Shown one piece after another: positions 1 through 9,038 of a stretch of 64,000 nt of DNA. The notes below the pieces were generated by a model. It was not told where the DNA came from, did not search any database, and was given only the letters and a program-made list of their open reading frames with translations. The stretch comes from Bacillota bacterium. GTDB lineage: Bacteria > Bacillota > Clostridia > Acetivibrionales > JAEXSP01. Location of the stretch: positions 6,018 to 70,017 of the forward strand of contig JAEXSP010000027.1 of assembly GCA_023453795.1 (NCBI GenBank). The letters are read 5' to 3'. The translations under genes were made by a program, and so were the position numbers. How positions within the stretch are numbered: position 1 is the stretch's first letter; the number at the start of each line of letters is the position of its first letter.

Positions 1-2562
1 CACCATTTTTAAATTGGAAGCAGGGCGTAAGCTGAATATGTCATTATTGTTTTCAGAGTATAGAGTCCATAAATAAGGAGAACTGACCTCCTTCAGCTGA
101 ATACCGTCCTTAATTGGGTCGGTTATTCCTAAATACTTGCCACTTGCGGTTTTGATGGTGTAGTTACCGTCAGTTTGCCTTTTGAACTCATAGGAAGGGG
201 GAGGGGTTACATTCCTAAGCTCTGCACCTCCGTTTGAAGCAATATTGAAGTAATTATACATACAACGCAAGTTATACCAGCCATCCTTAAGTGCCTTGGT
301 ATAGCTATTGTTATCTGTAACGTTACTTGAATTACTAACATTGATATTGTAGCGAAGTACTGTACCTGCAATATTTACGCGAACCTCAATCTTTCCCGCT
401 TTAGTCAGCGGTTTACCCCTGCCCCATGCATCAGTTAGGTATGTACTGAGTTGATCTGTTATGATAAAAAATGCCTGTTTATCATTATAATATCTTATTT
501 CCTTACCGTTTTTAGTACATTTAACTGCACTGAAGCCTTTTGTTTCAAAAGGTTCACCAAGCTTATAATTAGTTTTTGGCATTTTAATGATATATGTTCC
601 GTCAGCTTTTGGGGGTGTAACCTCTACCACACAGCTTGCAACATTTTTTCTATCTGCGGTGTGAAAATAGACTGTAGCAGTGCCGTATTCTACTCCGCCT
701 GGTATGGTGGAATCCTTTATTCTGACAATGGACTCGTTAGAGGATGTAAGGTAATACTCCGGCACTTTACCCGAAGAAGATTTTAACTGAACATTTCTTG
801 TTAGTTTACCTTTCTCCAAGGGGTAATATTCCAACGCACTGTACAATCCAACTTGTTTATTCTTCGGGGTGATTGCAGCTGCCTTTCGTGCCTGTGCGAT
901 AGGGGGCTTTGGTGAGGCATTGGTTGTTATCTGTAAAGTGGTATAAATACTTTGGTCTATTTCACTTTGAGCAAAAATTTTATTTGTTGAGCCACCTTGA
1001 AGAGCAGTAACATAGCCATCCTTTGTTACACTATACTTGCCGCTGTTGCCGGATAACCAGATAATTTCGTCAAAGGGACTGTTTTCAGGATATACCTTGG
1101 CCGTTAGCTTAATTGCATCACCACAGTCCATAAATACATTCTTTTGTTCAATTACAACAGACTGCGGACGTACACCCTCAACCCATTTTGGAGAAGCAGG
1201 AGAGCTGATATCAACTTCAAACAGATAGACATGCCCAGTGTCCTCAAATTTATACTTATTAATTTTTGTGTTGTTGAGATAATAAAAATCCATTCCTGCT
1301 ACCCATGGCGCAATCCAAATAATCTTATTATCTTTTAGTAATGGATAACTATTTGAATAAAAAGCTGTTTTAGCTTTTTTATTTCGTGCCAGTATTTTTC
1401 CGTTTTCATCTACTGTAACAAACTCTGTGTAGGTGTTATCTCCTTGGGAGACTGAGTACACTACAACAAATTGCTTGCCGGCTTTGAAGATGCGTGGGTC
1501 AGTGATAGTAATATCTTTATTAGCAGGGTCAAAAGTAGTAAGCCAAATATGCTTTGGCGACAAGTTTTTCTTATTAACAACCGAAAGATATACATTGCGT
1601 CCTTTGAACCATTCGCCATTGGGACTATACTTTCCATTTACAGGCTGGTTGTGAGTTACAGAGGTTCCTGCTACCAGATAAGTGCTTTGCCCAATTTCCA
1701 AGCCCGATACAGTAGATCCGGTTTCGTTTTTTCCCGAAGCACCCTTAAAAGAGAAAATATCTGACTTGTTAAAATTACCTTTGCTGTCCATAGTAGCCAG
1801 ACGAATTGCTCTTGGGTAGGCATCACCATGGGACAGGGTGACAAGTGTACTTCCGTCCAGCTTCAGCATTTGATTGAAGCTATGGCTAATGTAAAAATTG
1901 CTTTTTACCTGAATGGGCTTCAGAGAGCCCCCATCAAAAACAAAGAGGTTAGCAGCCTGATGATTTTTTCCGTCCTTTGCTCTGAACATTTCATGGGACA
2001 TATGTATATAAATTTTTCCGCTGCTTTCTATTAGTTCGGCTGTACCGGCATCAAAGGGAACGGTTATGCTGGATAAGGCAGTACCAAATTGCTTTGCCTT
2101 TAGCTCACCCTTTTTTATTACATCACCTGTTTTTGAGGAAACCTTAAGCAGGCTTACAACTGTCTTTCCTGCATTTTCTTCTTTGTTTTTATGACCAATA
2201 ACCACATAATAATTACCGTCAGCAGCAACTGAAAAGGTTCCGAAATAGTCGTGGGTGGGAAGGTTAATTACTGTATTTGATATAACCTTGTAATCCTTGG
2301 CAAATATATAAGCTCTCGGTTTATTTCCGTTTTTATAGCTAAATAAACCAACATTTCCGTTTGTGTCTGTAAACATCACGTTGTTTTTATCGACAACACA
2401 GTTGCCAGAAGGAGAATATTGATAGCCATATCCGTTAACATAGACATCCTTCAGCTTGGTACGCGGGTACACAATGCTTTTGTTTAGGGCATTTGCAGTT
2501 AATGGCAGTAGAGATAACACTATGCATAGTACAAGAAGCATACTTAGTAATCTTTTCTTCAT
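1..2562 (-). CDS. Secreted beta-propeller / Ig-like / ricin-like protein (3' end outside window)
   Basis: Reading the minus strand from the ATG at 2562 gives 854 codons open to the window edge, so the C-terminus is missing. Residues 1-25 form a signal peptide (MKKRLLSMLLVLCIVLSLLP, then an ANA cleavage site). Residues about 40-450 contain repeated beta-strand segments with GN/DG turns, resembling a beta-propeller. Residues about 464-546 look like a bacterial Ig-like (BIG2) domain, with motifs LTAKVYPENSP, IIWLSGNSG and GYVTALQGGS. From about residue 760 a ricin-type trefoil-like segment begins (GNYTIKTASGKYLGI). SD GAGGA lies just upstream of the start. Likely an exported carbohydrate- or surface-binding protein; no catalytic motif or dockerin is visible in the part present. 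The substrate is unknown. Confidence 0.75.
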   Translation of the reverse strand, partial: MKKRLLSMLLVLCIVLSLLPLTANALNKSIVYPRTKLKDVYVNGYGYQYSPSGNCVVDKNNVMFTDTNGNVGLFSYKNGNKPRAYIFAKDYKVISNTVINLPTHDYFGTFSVAADGNYYVVIGHKNKEENAGKTVVSLLKVSSKTGDVIKKGELKAKQFGTALSSITVPFDAGTAELIESSGKIYIHMSHEMFRAKDGKNHQAANLFVFDGGSLKPIQVKSNFYISHSFNQMLKLDGSTLVTLSHGDAYPRAIRLATMDSKGNFNKSDIFSFKGASGKNETGSTVSGLEIGQSTYLVAGTSVTHNQPVNGKYSPNGEWFKGRNVYLSVVNKKNLSPKHIWLTTFDPANKDITITDPRIFKAGKQFVVVYSVSQGDNTYTEFVTVDENGKILARNKKAKTAFYSNSYPLLKDNKIIWIAPWVAGMDFYYLNNTKINKYKFEDTGHVYLFEVDISSPASPKWVEGVRPQSVVIEQKNVFMDCGDAIKLTAKVYPENSPFDEIIWLSGNSGKYSVTKDGYVTALQGGSTNKIFAQSEIDQSIYTTLQITTNASPKPPIAQARKAAAITPKNKQVGLYSALEYYPLEKGKLTRNVQLKSSSGKVPEYYLTSSNESIVRIKDSTIPGGVEYGTATVYFHTADRKNVASCVVEVTPPKADGTYIIKMPKTNYKLGEPFETKGFSAVKCTKNGKEIRYYNDKQAFFIITDQLSTYLTDAWGRGKPLTKAGKIEVRVNIAGTVLRYNINVSNSSNVTDNNSYTKALKDGWYNLRCMYNYFNIASNGGAELRNVTPPPSYEFKRQTDGNYTIKTASGKYLGITDPIKDGIQLKEVSSPYLWTLYSENNNDIFSLRPASNLKMV

Positions 2563-2790
2563 CTTTTTTGTCCTCGCTTTCTATGATTGGAGGTTTCTGT
2601 TGGTATGGTTCTGTTTATAGAATTGTTGATATTGGTTACAATTTTCATAATAACCGATAATTTCTGAAAAAAGTTTACGCTTGCCTGAAATGTATGGGTT
2701 TTTGCCCTGATGTGTAAAACCGGCATAGAAAAAGAGGGGATTTTATGATAAATTTATATTGAGTTTTTTCAATACGGGAGTTGAGAAGAT

Positions 2791-3510
2791 TTGAAAATAG
2801 CAATTTGTGACGATGATTTGCAGGAGCTTGACCGAATTTCATCTTTTATAGACACATACAAGAGAGAGAGAAAAGTACCGCTTGCATACAAGACCTTTCA
2901 AAGCGCTACAGAGCTTATCTCTCATGTGAGCAGCGGAGATTACAGCATTTTGCTTTTGGATATCCTGATGCCTGGGATAAACGGAATGCAGGCTGCTCAT
3001 GAGATACGGGCGTTTGATGCGGGAATTAAAATTGTATTCCTTACCTCTTCGCCGGAATTCGCAGTGGAGAGTTACGCAGTCAAGGCCTATGACTATATCC
3101 TCAAGCCGGCCTCAAAGGATAAGGTATTTTCTATGCTGGATGCAGTTATTGCAGAGGAACAAATACCGATGGAGGGGCTGACAGTCAAAACCCAGTCAGG
3201 CATGGCCCGCATTTTGTTCTCCAGGCTGGCTTTTGTGGAAATTATGAGCAAAAAGCTGTATTTTCATCTGGCAGACGGAGTGCTGGAGGTGGCTTCTTCC
3301 ATGGCAGCGTTTGAGGAAGAGCTGCTCGCTCGCTCTGAGTTTATTAAGGTGCATCGCTCTTATATTGTCAACCTTTGGCAGGTGCGTGAGCTCGGACCAA
3401 AGGAACTTATCACCAATACAGGAAAAACCGTTCCTGTTTCCCGCCTGCTTTACAAGAAGGTACGGGAGGCATATATGAAGCATTTATTTCTGGAAAAGGG
3501 AGTGGAGTAA
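2791..3510 (+). CDS. LytTR-family response regulator (AgrA/VirR type)
   Basis: 239 residues. An N-terminal receiver domain carries the acidic pocket (CDDD, residues 6-9), the phosphoacceptor Asp57 in LLLDILMPG and the conserved Lys in YILKP. A LytTR DNA-binding domain occupies about residues 135-235 (FIKVHRSYIVNLW is typical). It starts at TTG, with GGGAG about ten bases upstream. The stop codon overlaps the ATG of the next gene, a GHKL kinase, in TAATG, so the two are a translationally coupled two-component system. Such pairs often respond to peptides or cell-envelope signals. No agrB- or agrD-like gene is seen beside it, so the signal is unknown. LytTR regulators usually bind direct repeats; I did not find a convincing pair upstream. 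Confidence 0.9.
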   Translation: MKIAICDDDLQELDRISSFIDTYKRERKVPLAYKTFQSATELISHVSSGDYSILLLDILMPGINGMQAAHEIRAFDAGIKIVFLTSSPEFAVESYAVKAYDYILKPASKDKVFSMLDAVIAEEQIPMEGLTVKTQSGMARILFSRLAFVEIMSKKLYFHLADGVLEVASSMAAFEEELLARSEFIKVHRSYIVNLWQVRELGPKELITNTGKTVPVSRLLYKKVREAYMKHLFLEKGVE

Positions 3511-4802
3511 TGGCTGTTTTTTCAAGCTTTTTGATAGGCATGTCCATCCTGTTTGGCATTTGTGCTCAGATGCTTCTTTTAGATATCCGCATTAAAAGCC
3601 TCCAAGGTACCCGGCTTATATTTTTCGGGGTTGGCAATCTGCTGATTTTGGCGGCGAATACGGTACTTTCCCTGGCTTTGCCGGTGGAACAGCACATGAA
3701 GCTCTATGTACTGGTCGTTCACATTCCTATCTTTTTGGTATTTTGGATTACATCCAAAGCCTCTGCTATAAAAGTAATTTTTGCCTTGTTTACGGCAGTT
3801 TTTTTGATTTATCCGGCAAATGTGGTGATGACCATCATTTCTCATACTGCGAAGTGGCTTTATCCGATAGGGTTTTATATTACCTACATTGCCATGTGTT
3901 TGATTATGCAGCTGGTTATTTATCGCTTTTTCAAAGCAAATTTTAATTATTTAATCAAAAACTATAGCAGACTTAGTTTTATAAAGCTTTGTCTTCTTCC
4001 GTCGGCGTATTATATAGCTAACTACTGGCTGGGAATGTATAACTATGCGGCTGTTAAGTCTATAGGAGTTTTTTCTCTGCGCATTCTTATTTTTATAATT
4101 ACTCTTATTGCGTATGCTCTGATTCTGGATATCGCAAAATCCGCTCGTGAAAAGGAAGCCTTGCAGGGAGTAAAGATGGCTTTATCCTTGCTGCTGGAGA
4201 GTGCAGATCAGCAGTTGTCTGCCCTGCAAGCCACACAGAAGCAGGCTGCTGTATACCGCCACGACATGAGACACCATCTGGCTCTGATTGGCGGGTATCT
4301 TGCTGATGGAGACCTTGAAAAGGCGGAGAAATATATAAGGCTTACACAGGCGGATATCGAGGATATCACCCCCAACCGTTATTGTGAGAACAACACTGTC
4401 AATCTGATTTTGTCCTCCTTTGCGGCAAAAGCAAAAAAGAATGGCGTTCTTTTTACAGTGGAGGCCCAGCTGCCGCAGGCTCTTTCTGTCTCCGAAACAG
4501 AGCTTTGCGCCCTGTTGTCAAACGGCTTGGAAAACGCCATAGAGGCTGCTGCGCGGGTTACCGATGAACAATTCAGAAAAGTAAGAATCAGCTGCCAAAC
4601 CCACAAGGGAAATTTGCTTGTTTTTATAGAAAACAGCTTCACGGGTAAGGTAGTAATGGAGAGCGCTTTGCCGCAAAGCCTCCGGGAGGGGCATGGCTTT
4701 GGGGTTAAAAGTATGGTCATGATTGCTGAAAAATATAATGGCTACTGCTCCTTTGAGGCAAAGGACGAGATATTTACTCTGAGAATTGTACTTCCGTTGT
4801 GA
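3510..4802 (+). CDS. GHKL-type sensor histidine kinase (AgrC-like)
   Basis: 430 residues. The first about 215 residues are hydrophobic, with six or so membrane segments, as in AgrC/ComD sensors. A dimerisation region follows with the phosphoacceptor His251 in YRHDMRHH. The ATPase domain (about 310-430) shows the N box (LLSNGLENAIEA) and a G box (GHGFGVKSM); the F box is not obvious, as in the GHKL_5 group. The start ATG overlaps the stop of the response regulator by one base. It probably phosphorylates that LytTR regulator in response to an extracellular ligand, perhaps a peptide, but no cognate peptide gene is visible. The gene ends 219 bases before the NAD operon, which has its own promoter. 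Confidence 0.88.
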   Translation: MAVFSSFLIGMSILFGICAQMLLLDIRIKSLQGTRLIFFGVGNLLILAANTVLSLALPVEQHMKLYVLVVHIPIFLVFWITSKASAIKVIFALFTAVFLIYPANVVMTIISHTAKWLYPIGFYITYIAMCLIMQLVIYRFFKANFNYLIKNYSRLSFIKLCLLPSAYYIANYWLGMYNYAAVKSIGVFSLRILIFIITLIAYALILDIAKSAREKEALQGVKMALSLLLESADQQLSALQATQKQAAVYRHDMRHHLALIGGYLADGDLEKAEKYIRLTQADIEDITPNRYCENNTVNLILSSFAAKAKKNGVLFTVEAQLPQALSVSETELCALLSNGLENAIEAAARVTDEQFRKVRISCQTHKGNLLVFIENSFTGKVVMESALPQSLREGHGFGVKSMVMIAEKYNGYCSFEAKDEIFTLRIVLPL

Positions 4803-4920
4803 CTTTCATGCAAGGATGGTGACCTGAGCAATTCCATTAATGTAGGGGTTTGACTTTTTATATTGTATTCTTTTCCAATTGTGATGTTTTCTATTAATTA
4901 TTTCAGCCATAAAATCGATA

Positions 4921-4958
4921 TTGACATGGAAATTAAATCCTGATATTATGATAATAAC
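4921..4958 (+). promoter_or_regulatory. Sigma-A promoter with dyad operator over the -10 box
   Basis: TTGACA at 4921-4926 and TATTAT at 4944-4949 are separated by exactly 17 bases. The -10 box lies inside a 17-bp dyad at 4942-4958 (GATATTATGATAATAAC), in which seven of eight base pairs around the central G4950 are symmetric. This placement is typical of a repressor site. The first gene downstream is an NrtR-type regulator, so autoregulation of the NAD salvage operon is the simplest reading. That the dyad is the NrtR site is inference. Confidence 0.75.
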
Positions 4959-5021
4959 AAGATGATAAAAACATTTTATTGATAACACTATTTTGCTTTT
5001 CTGTATAGGATAGGTGATAAC

Positions 5022-5966
5022 TTGAAAGAGATATTGAGGAACAGACAAGGTTTAACAGAGGAAGAGTTTCTTGAAAAATACGATGTAAGTATGTTTGAAA
5101 GACCCTCAGTTACCGCAGATATGTTGATTTTTACTGTTGTAAACGAAGAGGAAGAAAATTATCGGAAGCTTCCGGAAAAGTCGCTTAAACTTCTCATGGT
5201 AAAAAGAGGAGACCACCCCTTTATGGGACAATGGGCACTACCGGGAGGTTTTGTAGCTATGCAGGAAAGCGTAGAAGATGCCGCGCTAAGAGAACTTAAA
5301 ACAGAAACGAATGTTGATAATGTTTATATGGAGCAATTATTCACTTGGGGAGATGTTGGCAGAGATCCCAGAACAAGAGTAATCAGTTGCTCGTATATGG
5401 CTCTTACAGATAGCGCCAAATTAAATATTATTGCAGGCGATGATGCAGATGATGCTAAATGGTTCAATATTAGATATGACGTAACTCAGGAAAAGAAATC
5501 AATTACTGAAAAAGGATATATAGCCGAGAAACTATATTCAATTAATCTTTGGAACGGAACTAGGATGCATAAGCGAGCAGAGAGCGAAGTGAACGACAAG
5601 CCTGAAGCCTTATCTGCAACTGTAAAAGTAGTTGAAGAAGTTGAGGGTAGGGTGATAAGGATATCAAGAGATGTTGTAAAATCAAAAGGAATTGCCTTTG
5701 ATCATGCTAAAATGATTGAATATGGAATTGAGAGGCTTAAGAATAAGATTGAGTACACGGATATTGCATTTAATCTGATGCCTGAATTATTCACTTTATC
5801 AGAGTTGCAGCAAGTCTACGAGGTTATACTTGGTAAAGAACTTCTTGCTGCAGCGTTTAGAAGAAAGATTGCAGATATGGTTATTGAAACAAACCAATTT
5901 ACGAAGGATGCTGGACACAGGCCTTCAAAATTATATAGATTTAATCATAGTTGGAGAACCCTATAG
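5022..5966 (+). CDS. nrtR: NrtR-type transcriptional regulator (Nudix domain + winged helix)
   Basis: 314 residues, TTG start with AGGTG five bases upstream. Residues about 30-170 form a Nudix domain and residues about 235-310 a winged-helix region ending in FNHSW. In NrtR proteins the Nudix domain senses ADP-ribose or related NAD metabolites and the C-terminal domain binds operators in front of NAD genes. The Nudix box runs from residue 75 to 98. Within the REUXEE part it reads R90-E91-L92-K93-T94-E95, so one metal-binding glutamate is replaced by Thr94; this fits a sensor more than an active hydrolase. It is first in an operon with a macrodomain, PnuC and NadR, which strongly supports the assignment. 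A Nudix enzyme without regulatory function is the less likely alternative. Confidence 0.85.
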   Translation: MKEILRNRQGLTEEEFLEKYDVSMFERPSVTADMLIFTVVNEEEENYRKLPEKSLKLLMVKRGDHPFMGQWALPGGFVAMQESVEDAALRELKTETNVDNVYMEQLFTWGDVGRDPRTRVISCSYMALTDSAKLNIIAGDDADDAKWFNIRYDVTQEKKSITEKGYIAEKLYSINLWNGTRMHKRAESEVNDKPEALSATVKVVEEVEGRVIRISRDVVKSKGIAFDHAKMIEYGIERLKNKIEYTDIAFNLMPELFTLSELQQVYEVILGKELLAAAFRRKIADMVIETNQFTKDAGHRPSKLYRFNHSWRTL

Positions 5967-6014
5967 TAAGAAAGTGAGGAATAATTTAATGGAAAATATT
6001 GCGGGGGTGACATT

Positions 6015-6533
6015 ATGATAAATAGACTAGATGTTATGCAGGGAGATATAACAAAACAGGCTGTTGATGCTATAGTTAACGCAGCTAATACTTCTTTGCT
6101 TGGCGGCGGTGGTGTTGATGGTGCTATTCATAGAGCAGCCGGGCCTGAGCTGGATATGGAATGCAGGGAGCTCCATGGGTGCAAAACCGGCCAAGCAAAA
6201 ATAACTAAAGGGTATAAACTTCCTGCCAAGTGGGTCATCCATACTGTGGGTCCTGTATGGCAGGGGGGTAGTATGGGAGAAGATGGACTATTAGCTGCTT
6301 GCTATAGGAGTTCTTTGGAGCTGGCGGTTAAGTATGGTATAAAAACCATAGCTTTTCCGTCAATAAGTACGGGAGCATACAGGTTTCCCGTAGAAAGGGC
6401 GGCACTGATAGCGATTTATGAGATAAAAAGGTTCCTTGATACGGATTCAAACATTGAGAAGGTTTCGATGGTTTGTTTTGATGACAGTACATTTCAAGCT
6501 TATAATGAGGCAGCTTTAAATGAGACAATATGA
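6015..6533 (+). CDS. Macrodomain protein, O-acetyl-ADP-ribose deacetylase type
   Basis: 172 residues, almost exactly one macrodomain. The diagnostic loop NAANTSLLGGGGVDGAIH is complete (residues about 23-40), as is the second ligand loop FPSISTGAYRFP. This is the MacroD/YmdB class, which hydrolyses O-acetyl-ADP-ribose and, in some members, removes mono-ADP-ribose from proteins. It starts at ATG after GGGGGTGAC. It sits between the ADP-ribose-sensing NrtR and the NAD salvage genes. It could recycle ADP-ribose derivatives made during NAD consumption or adjust the level of the NrtR ligand. The last bases overlap the region where pnuC begins. Confidence 0.92.
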   Translation: MINRLDVMQGDITKQAVDAIVNAANTSLLGGGGVDGAIHRAAGPELDMECRELHGCKTGQAKITKGYKLPAKWVIHTVGPVWQGGSMGEDGLLAACYRSSLELAVKYGIKTIAFPSISTGAYRFPVERAALIAIYEIKRFLDTDSNIEKVSMVCFDDSTFQAYNEAALNETI

Positions 6534-6547
6534 GAGGAAGATCGCTT

Positions 6548-7243
6548 GTGAAAATAAAGGGATGGAACTTATTTGAAATTGTGTGGCTCGCTGTATTTTC
6601 AATAATTATGCTGGCTCTTTCATGCTTTTGGAAAAGTAGTATATTAGGAATCACTGTTTATTTAGCTGGAGTTATGTGTGTAGTCCTGGCAGCCAAAGGG
6701 AACATATGGAATTATGCCTTTGGTATTTATAATTCTATCGGGTATGCCTGGTTAAGCTACCAGAATAGTTTATATGGCGAAGTTATGCTGAACATTCTGT
6801 TTTTTGTACCGACAGGAATAATTGGTTGGTTTATGTGGAGAAACAGAATTCATGATAGTACAGTCTTTATGAGGAAAATGAAGTGGCGAAGTATTATAGG
6901 TTTAGTGCTACTATGTGCTGCAGCTACAATTACTTACGGTTTTTGGCTGTCAACACTAAAGGGTCAAAACACCCCGTATTTGGATGCTTTCAATGTTGTT
7001 GCGTCAGTCCTGGCAACACTTGCAATGATGTGGAGGTACAGAGAACAATGGTTTTTATACATAAGCATCAACATTGCTGAAACAATTATGTGGGTTATCA
7101 GGTTAATGAATGGAAGCAGTGATGCAGCAACAATGGTAGTAATGTGGATAGCATATCTTGTTAACAGTGTTTATGGACTATATGTCTGGAGTAAGGGTTC
7201 GCAGACAGAAATGCAAAAGGATATTTCACAAATCGTTGCTTAA
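6548..7243 (+). CDS. pnuC: Nicotinamide riboside transporter PnuC
   Basis: About 231 residues with seven predicted membrane helices. The PnuC-like stretch WNYAFGIYNSIGYAWLSYQN is followed by GIIGWFMWRN, and the C-terminal helices contain WVIRL and a VYGLYVW ending. PnuC proteins let nicotinamide riboside diffuse across the membrane, and NadR then traps it by phosphorylation. I prefer the GTG start at 6548 because GAGGAAG sits seven bases before it. An in-frame ATG at 6530 overlaps the macrodomain stop but would lie before this SD. The next gene is nadR, 12 bases downstream. Confidence 0.92.
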   Translation: MKIKGWNLFEIVWLAVFSIIMLALSCFWKSSILGITVYLAGVMCVVLAAKGNIWNYAFGIYNSIGYAWLSYQNSLYGEVMLNILFFVPTGIIGWFMWRNRIHDSTVFMRKMKWRSIIGLVLLCAAATITYGFWLSTLKGQNTPYLDAFNVVASVLATLAMMWRYREQWFLYISINIAETIMWVIRLMNGSSDAATMVVMWIAYLVNSVYGLYVWSKGSQTEMQKDISQIVA

Positions 7244-7255
7244 GAGGGTGAAAAT

Positions 7256-8680
7256 ATGAAAAAGACTGGCTTGATTCTAGGAAAATTTGCTCCTTTACAC
7301 AAAGGACATCAATTCATGATTGAAACTGCATTAAAGGAAATGGACGAACTTATTGTACTTATTTATGATACTGATTTATTTGAAATTCCTTTACATATCA
7401 GAAGTGGGTGGATTAAGAAATTATATCCTGGTGCTACAGTGGTTGAAGCATGGGATGGGCCGCAGGAAGTTGGGGATACACCGGAAATCAAAAAACTTAA
7501 TGAGGATTATATTCTACAAAGGCTACAGGGAATTAAAATAACACATTTTTACTCAAATGAATTCTATGGAGAGCATGTGAGTCAGGCACTTGGGGCTGAA
7601 AACAGGCAAATTGACAGAAGTAGGGATACATTTACTATCTCTGCGACGATGATCCGTGAAGATGCTTACAAGCATAAGGAATATATCGACCCTGTTGTTT
7701 ACAGTGACTTGATTACAAGAGTAGTTTTTGTTGGCGCCATGTCTACAGGAAAAACAACTATATGCGAAGAGCTGGCGAAAAGATACAATACAGTCTGGAT
7801 GCCCGAATACGGAAGGGAGTATTGGGAAAAGCATCATGTCAACCGGAGAGTCACAGAAGAACAGATGGTTGAAATCGGCAGAGGTCATATTGAAAGAGAA
7901 GATAAGCTGGTATATGATGCAAATCGCTACCTTTTTGTAGATACAAATGCAATAACAACCTACATGTTTGGGATGGATTATCAGGGATATGTTTTGCCGG
8001 AACTTGAAACTATGGCATTAAAGGCTCAATCCAGATATGATATATATTTTCTTTGCTGTGATGACATACCCTATGATGATACATGGGACCGGTCGGGAGA
8101 CCAGAAAAGGCATATATTCCAAAAACAGATTATTGCAGATTTAAAGGAACGCAAGCTCCCATATGTTGAGTTAAGAGGGACTCTTGACGAGAGAATTGCG
8201 ATAGTGGAGAGAGTGTTAAAAGGAATCAAAAAGTATGATAATCCTGCAAATTTGGGTATGCTTGCGAGGTGCGATATGACTAAAAAACAGATTGAAAATT
8301 CAATAGCTTATTGTGGATTGGTATGTGGACTATGCAGGCCGGATGGCGGCTGTAATTGTAAATCAGACAATCATTGCGGAAAAAGGTTGTCACCGCAAGG
8401 CTGTTATCAATACGATTGCTGTAAGGCAAAAGGACTAAATGGATGCTGGGAATGTGCAGAAGCTCCATGTGGTGTTGATATGCTTGCACCTGAAAAAATT
8501 AAACTGAGAGCTTTTATAAGATGCATAAAAGAGGATGGCATTGATCGGTTTTCCGAATACATAACAAAAAACGAAGAGAACGGTATTGTTTATCATCGCA
8601 GTGGTATTATCGGAGACTATGACCTAAGTACAGAAGAGGCTATATTAAATTTACTTAGAAACCCATTGCTGACAAAATGA
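7256..8680 (+). CDS. nadR: NadR (NMN adenylyltransferase / NR kinase) fused to a DUF3795-like Cys-rich domain
   Basis: 474 residues, longer than a usual two-domain NadR (about 340-420). Residues 1-155 are the nucleotidyltransferase (GKFAPLHKGHQF). Residues about 158-335 are the nicotinamide riboside kinase with P-loop GAMSTGKTT and the MPEYGREYW motif. From about residue 341 a new cysteine-rich domain begins (IAYCGLVCGLC, then about ten more Cys, ending near residue 470), which resembles DUF3795 and may bind zinc or an iron-sulfur cluster. Codon 341 is ATG, preceded at good distance by GAGGTG (8266-8271), so the tail might also be made separately. The gene completes NR salvage to NAD. A frameshift or sequencing error removing a stop is the main alternative to a real fusion. 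Confidence 0.88.
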   Translation: MKKTGLILGKFAPLHKGHQFMIETALKEMDELIVLIYDTDLFEIPLHIRSGWIKKLYPGATVVEAWDGPQEVGDTPEIKKLNEDYILQRLQGIKITHFYSNEFYGEHVSQALGAENRQIDRSRDTFTISATMIREDAYKHKEYIDPVVYSDLITRVVFVGAMSTGKTTICEELAKRYNTVWMPEYGREYWEKHHVNRRVTEEQMVEIGRGHIEREDKLVYDANRYLFVDTNAITTYMFGMDYQGYVLPELETMALKAQSRYDIYFLCCDDIPYDDTWDRSGDQKRHIFQKQIIADLKERKLPYVELRGTLDERIAIVERVLKGIKKYDNPANLGMLARCDMTKKQIENSIAYCGLVCGLCRPDGGCNCKSDNHCGKRLSPQGCYQYDCCKAKGLNGCWECAEAPCGVDMLAPEKIKLRAFIRCIKEDGIDRFSEYITKNEENGIVYHRSGIIGDYDLSTEEAILNLLRNPLLTK

Positions 8681-8694
8681 AAGGAGGGTTGATT

Positions 8695-8898
8695 ATGCAG
8701 GACTTTACAGTTGAAGAGTTGAGCGAAGCACATCGTGCCTTGCTTTCTACGCTCCACAAGTGTGAGAAGATAGACGCTATGAAGCTGGGCAAGTCACAGC
8801 AGACCCTTCTTGAACGGCGAATCGCCGCTCTGAAGGTTGCACTGATACTGATTGAGAAGGAACAATACCAAAAAGAGCGGGGAGAAGAAACACTATAA
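8695..8898 (+). CDS. Small hypothetical protein, 67 aa
   Basis: I do not recognise the family. The ATG at 8695 follows a very strong AAAGGAGGG (8680-8688), so it is translated even though an in-frame ATG exists at 8677 overlapping the nadR stop. The product is charged and probably alpha-helical (FTVEELSEAHRALLSTLHKC near the start, then LLERRIAALKVALILIEKEQ). It has no signal peptide or membrane helix. It may belong to the NAD operon by position, or be the first piece of degraded mobile DNA that continues to about 9180. Confidence 0.55.
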   Translation: MQDFTVEELSEAHRALLSTLHKCEKIDAMKLGKSQQTLLERRIAALKVALILIEKEQYQKERGEETL

Positions 8899-9038
8899 AA
8901 CCAAGAATATTTTCGACTCCTTTTTCAAAAGTCTACCCATTACTCGTCCAAAAAGCGGAGAAAAGGGCCGTATAAAAGAAGAAGTTGAATTTTTCGACAT
9001 TTTATATAACAATGATGTATATTTGTTGACATAATATT

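Noticed and set aside
451..1764. Several short plus-strand frames in the first 2 kb
   Set aside because: They lie opposite an uninterrupted 854-codon minus-strand gene with signal peptide and domains, and lack SD sites.
8852..9034. A 60-residue frame overlapping the end of the small protein after nadR
   Set aside because: It starts inside a gene with a far better SD, has low-complexity Lys-rich text and no recognisable features.
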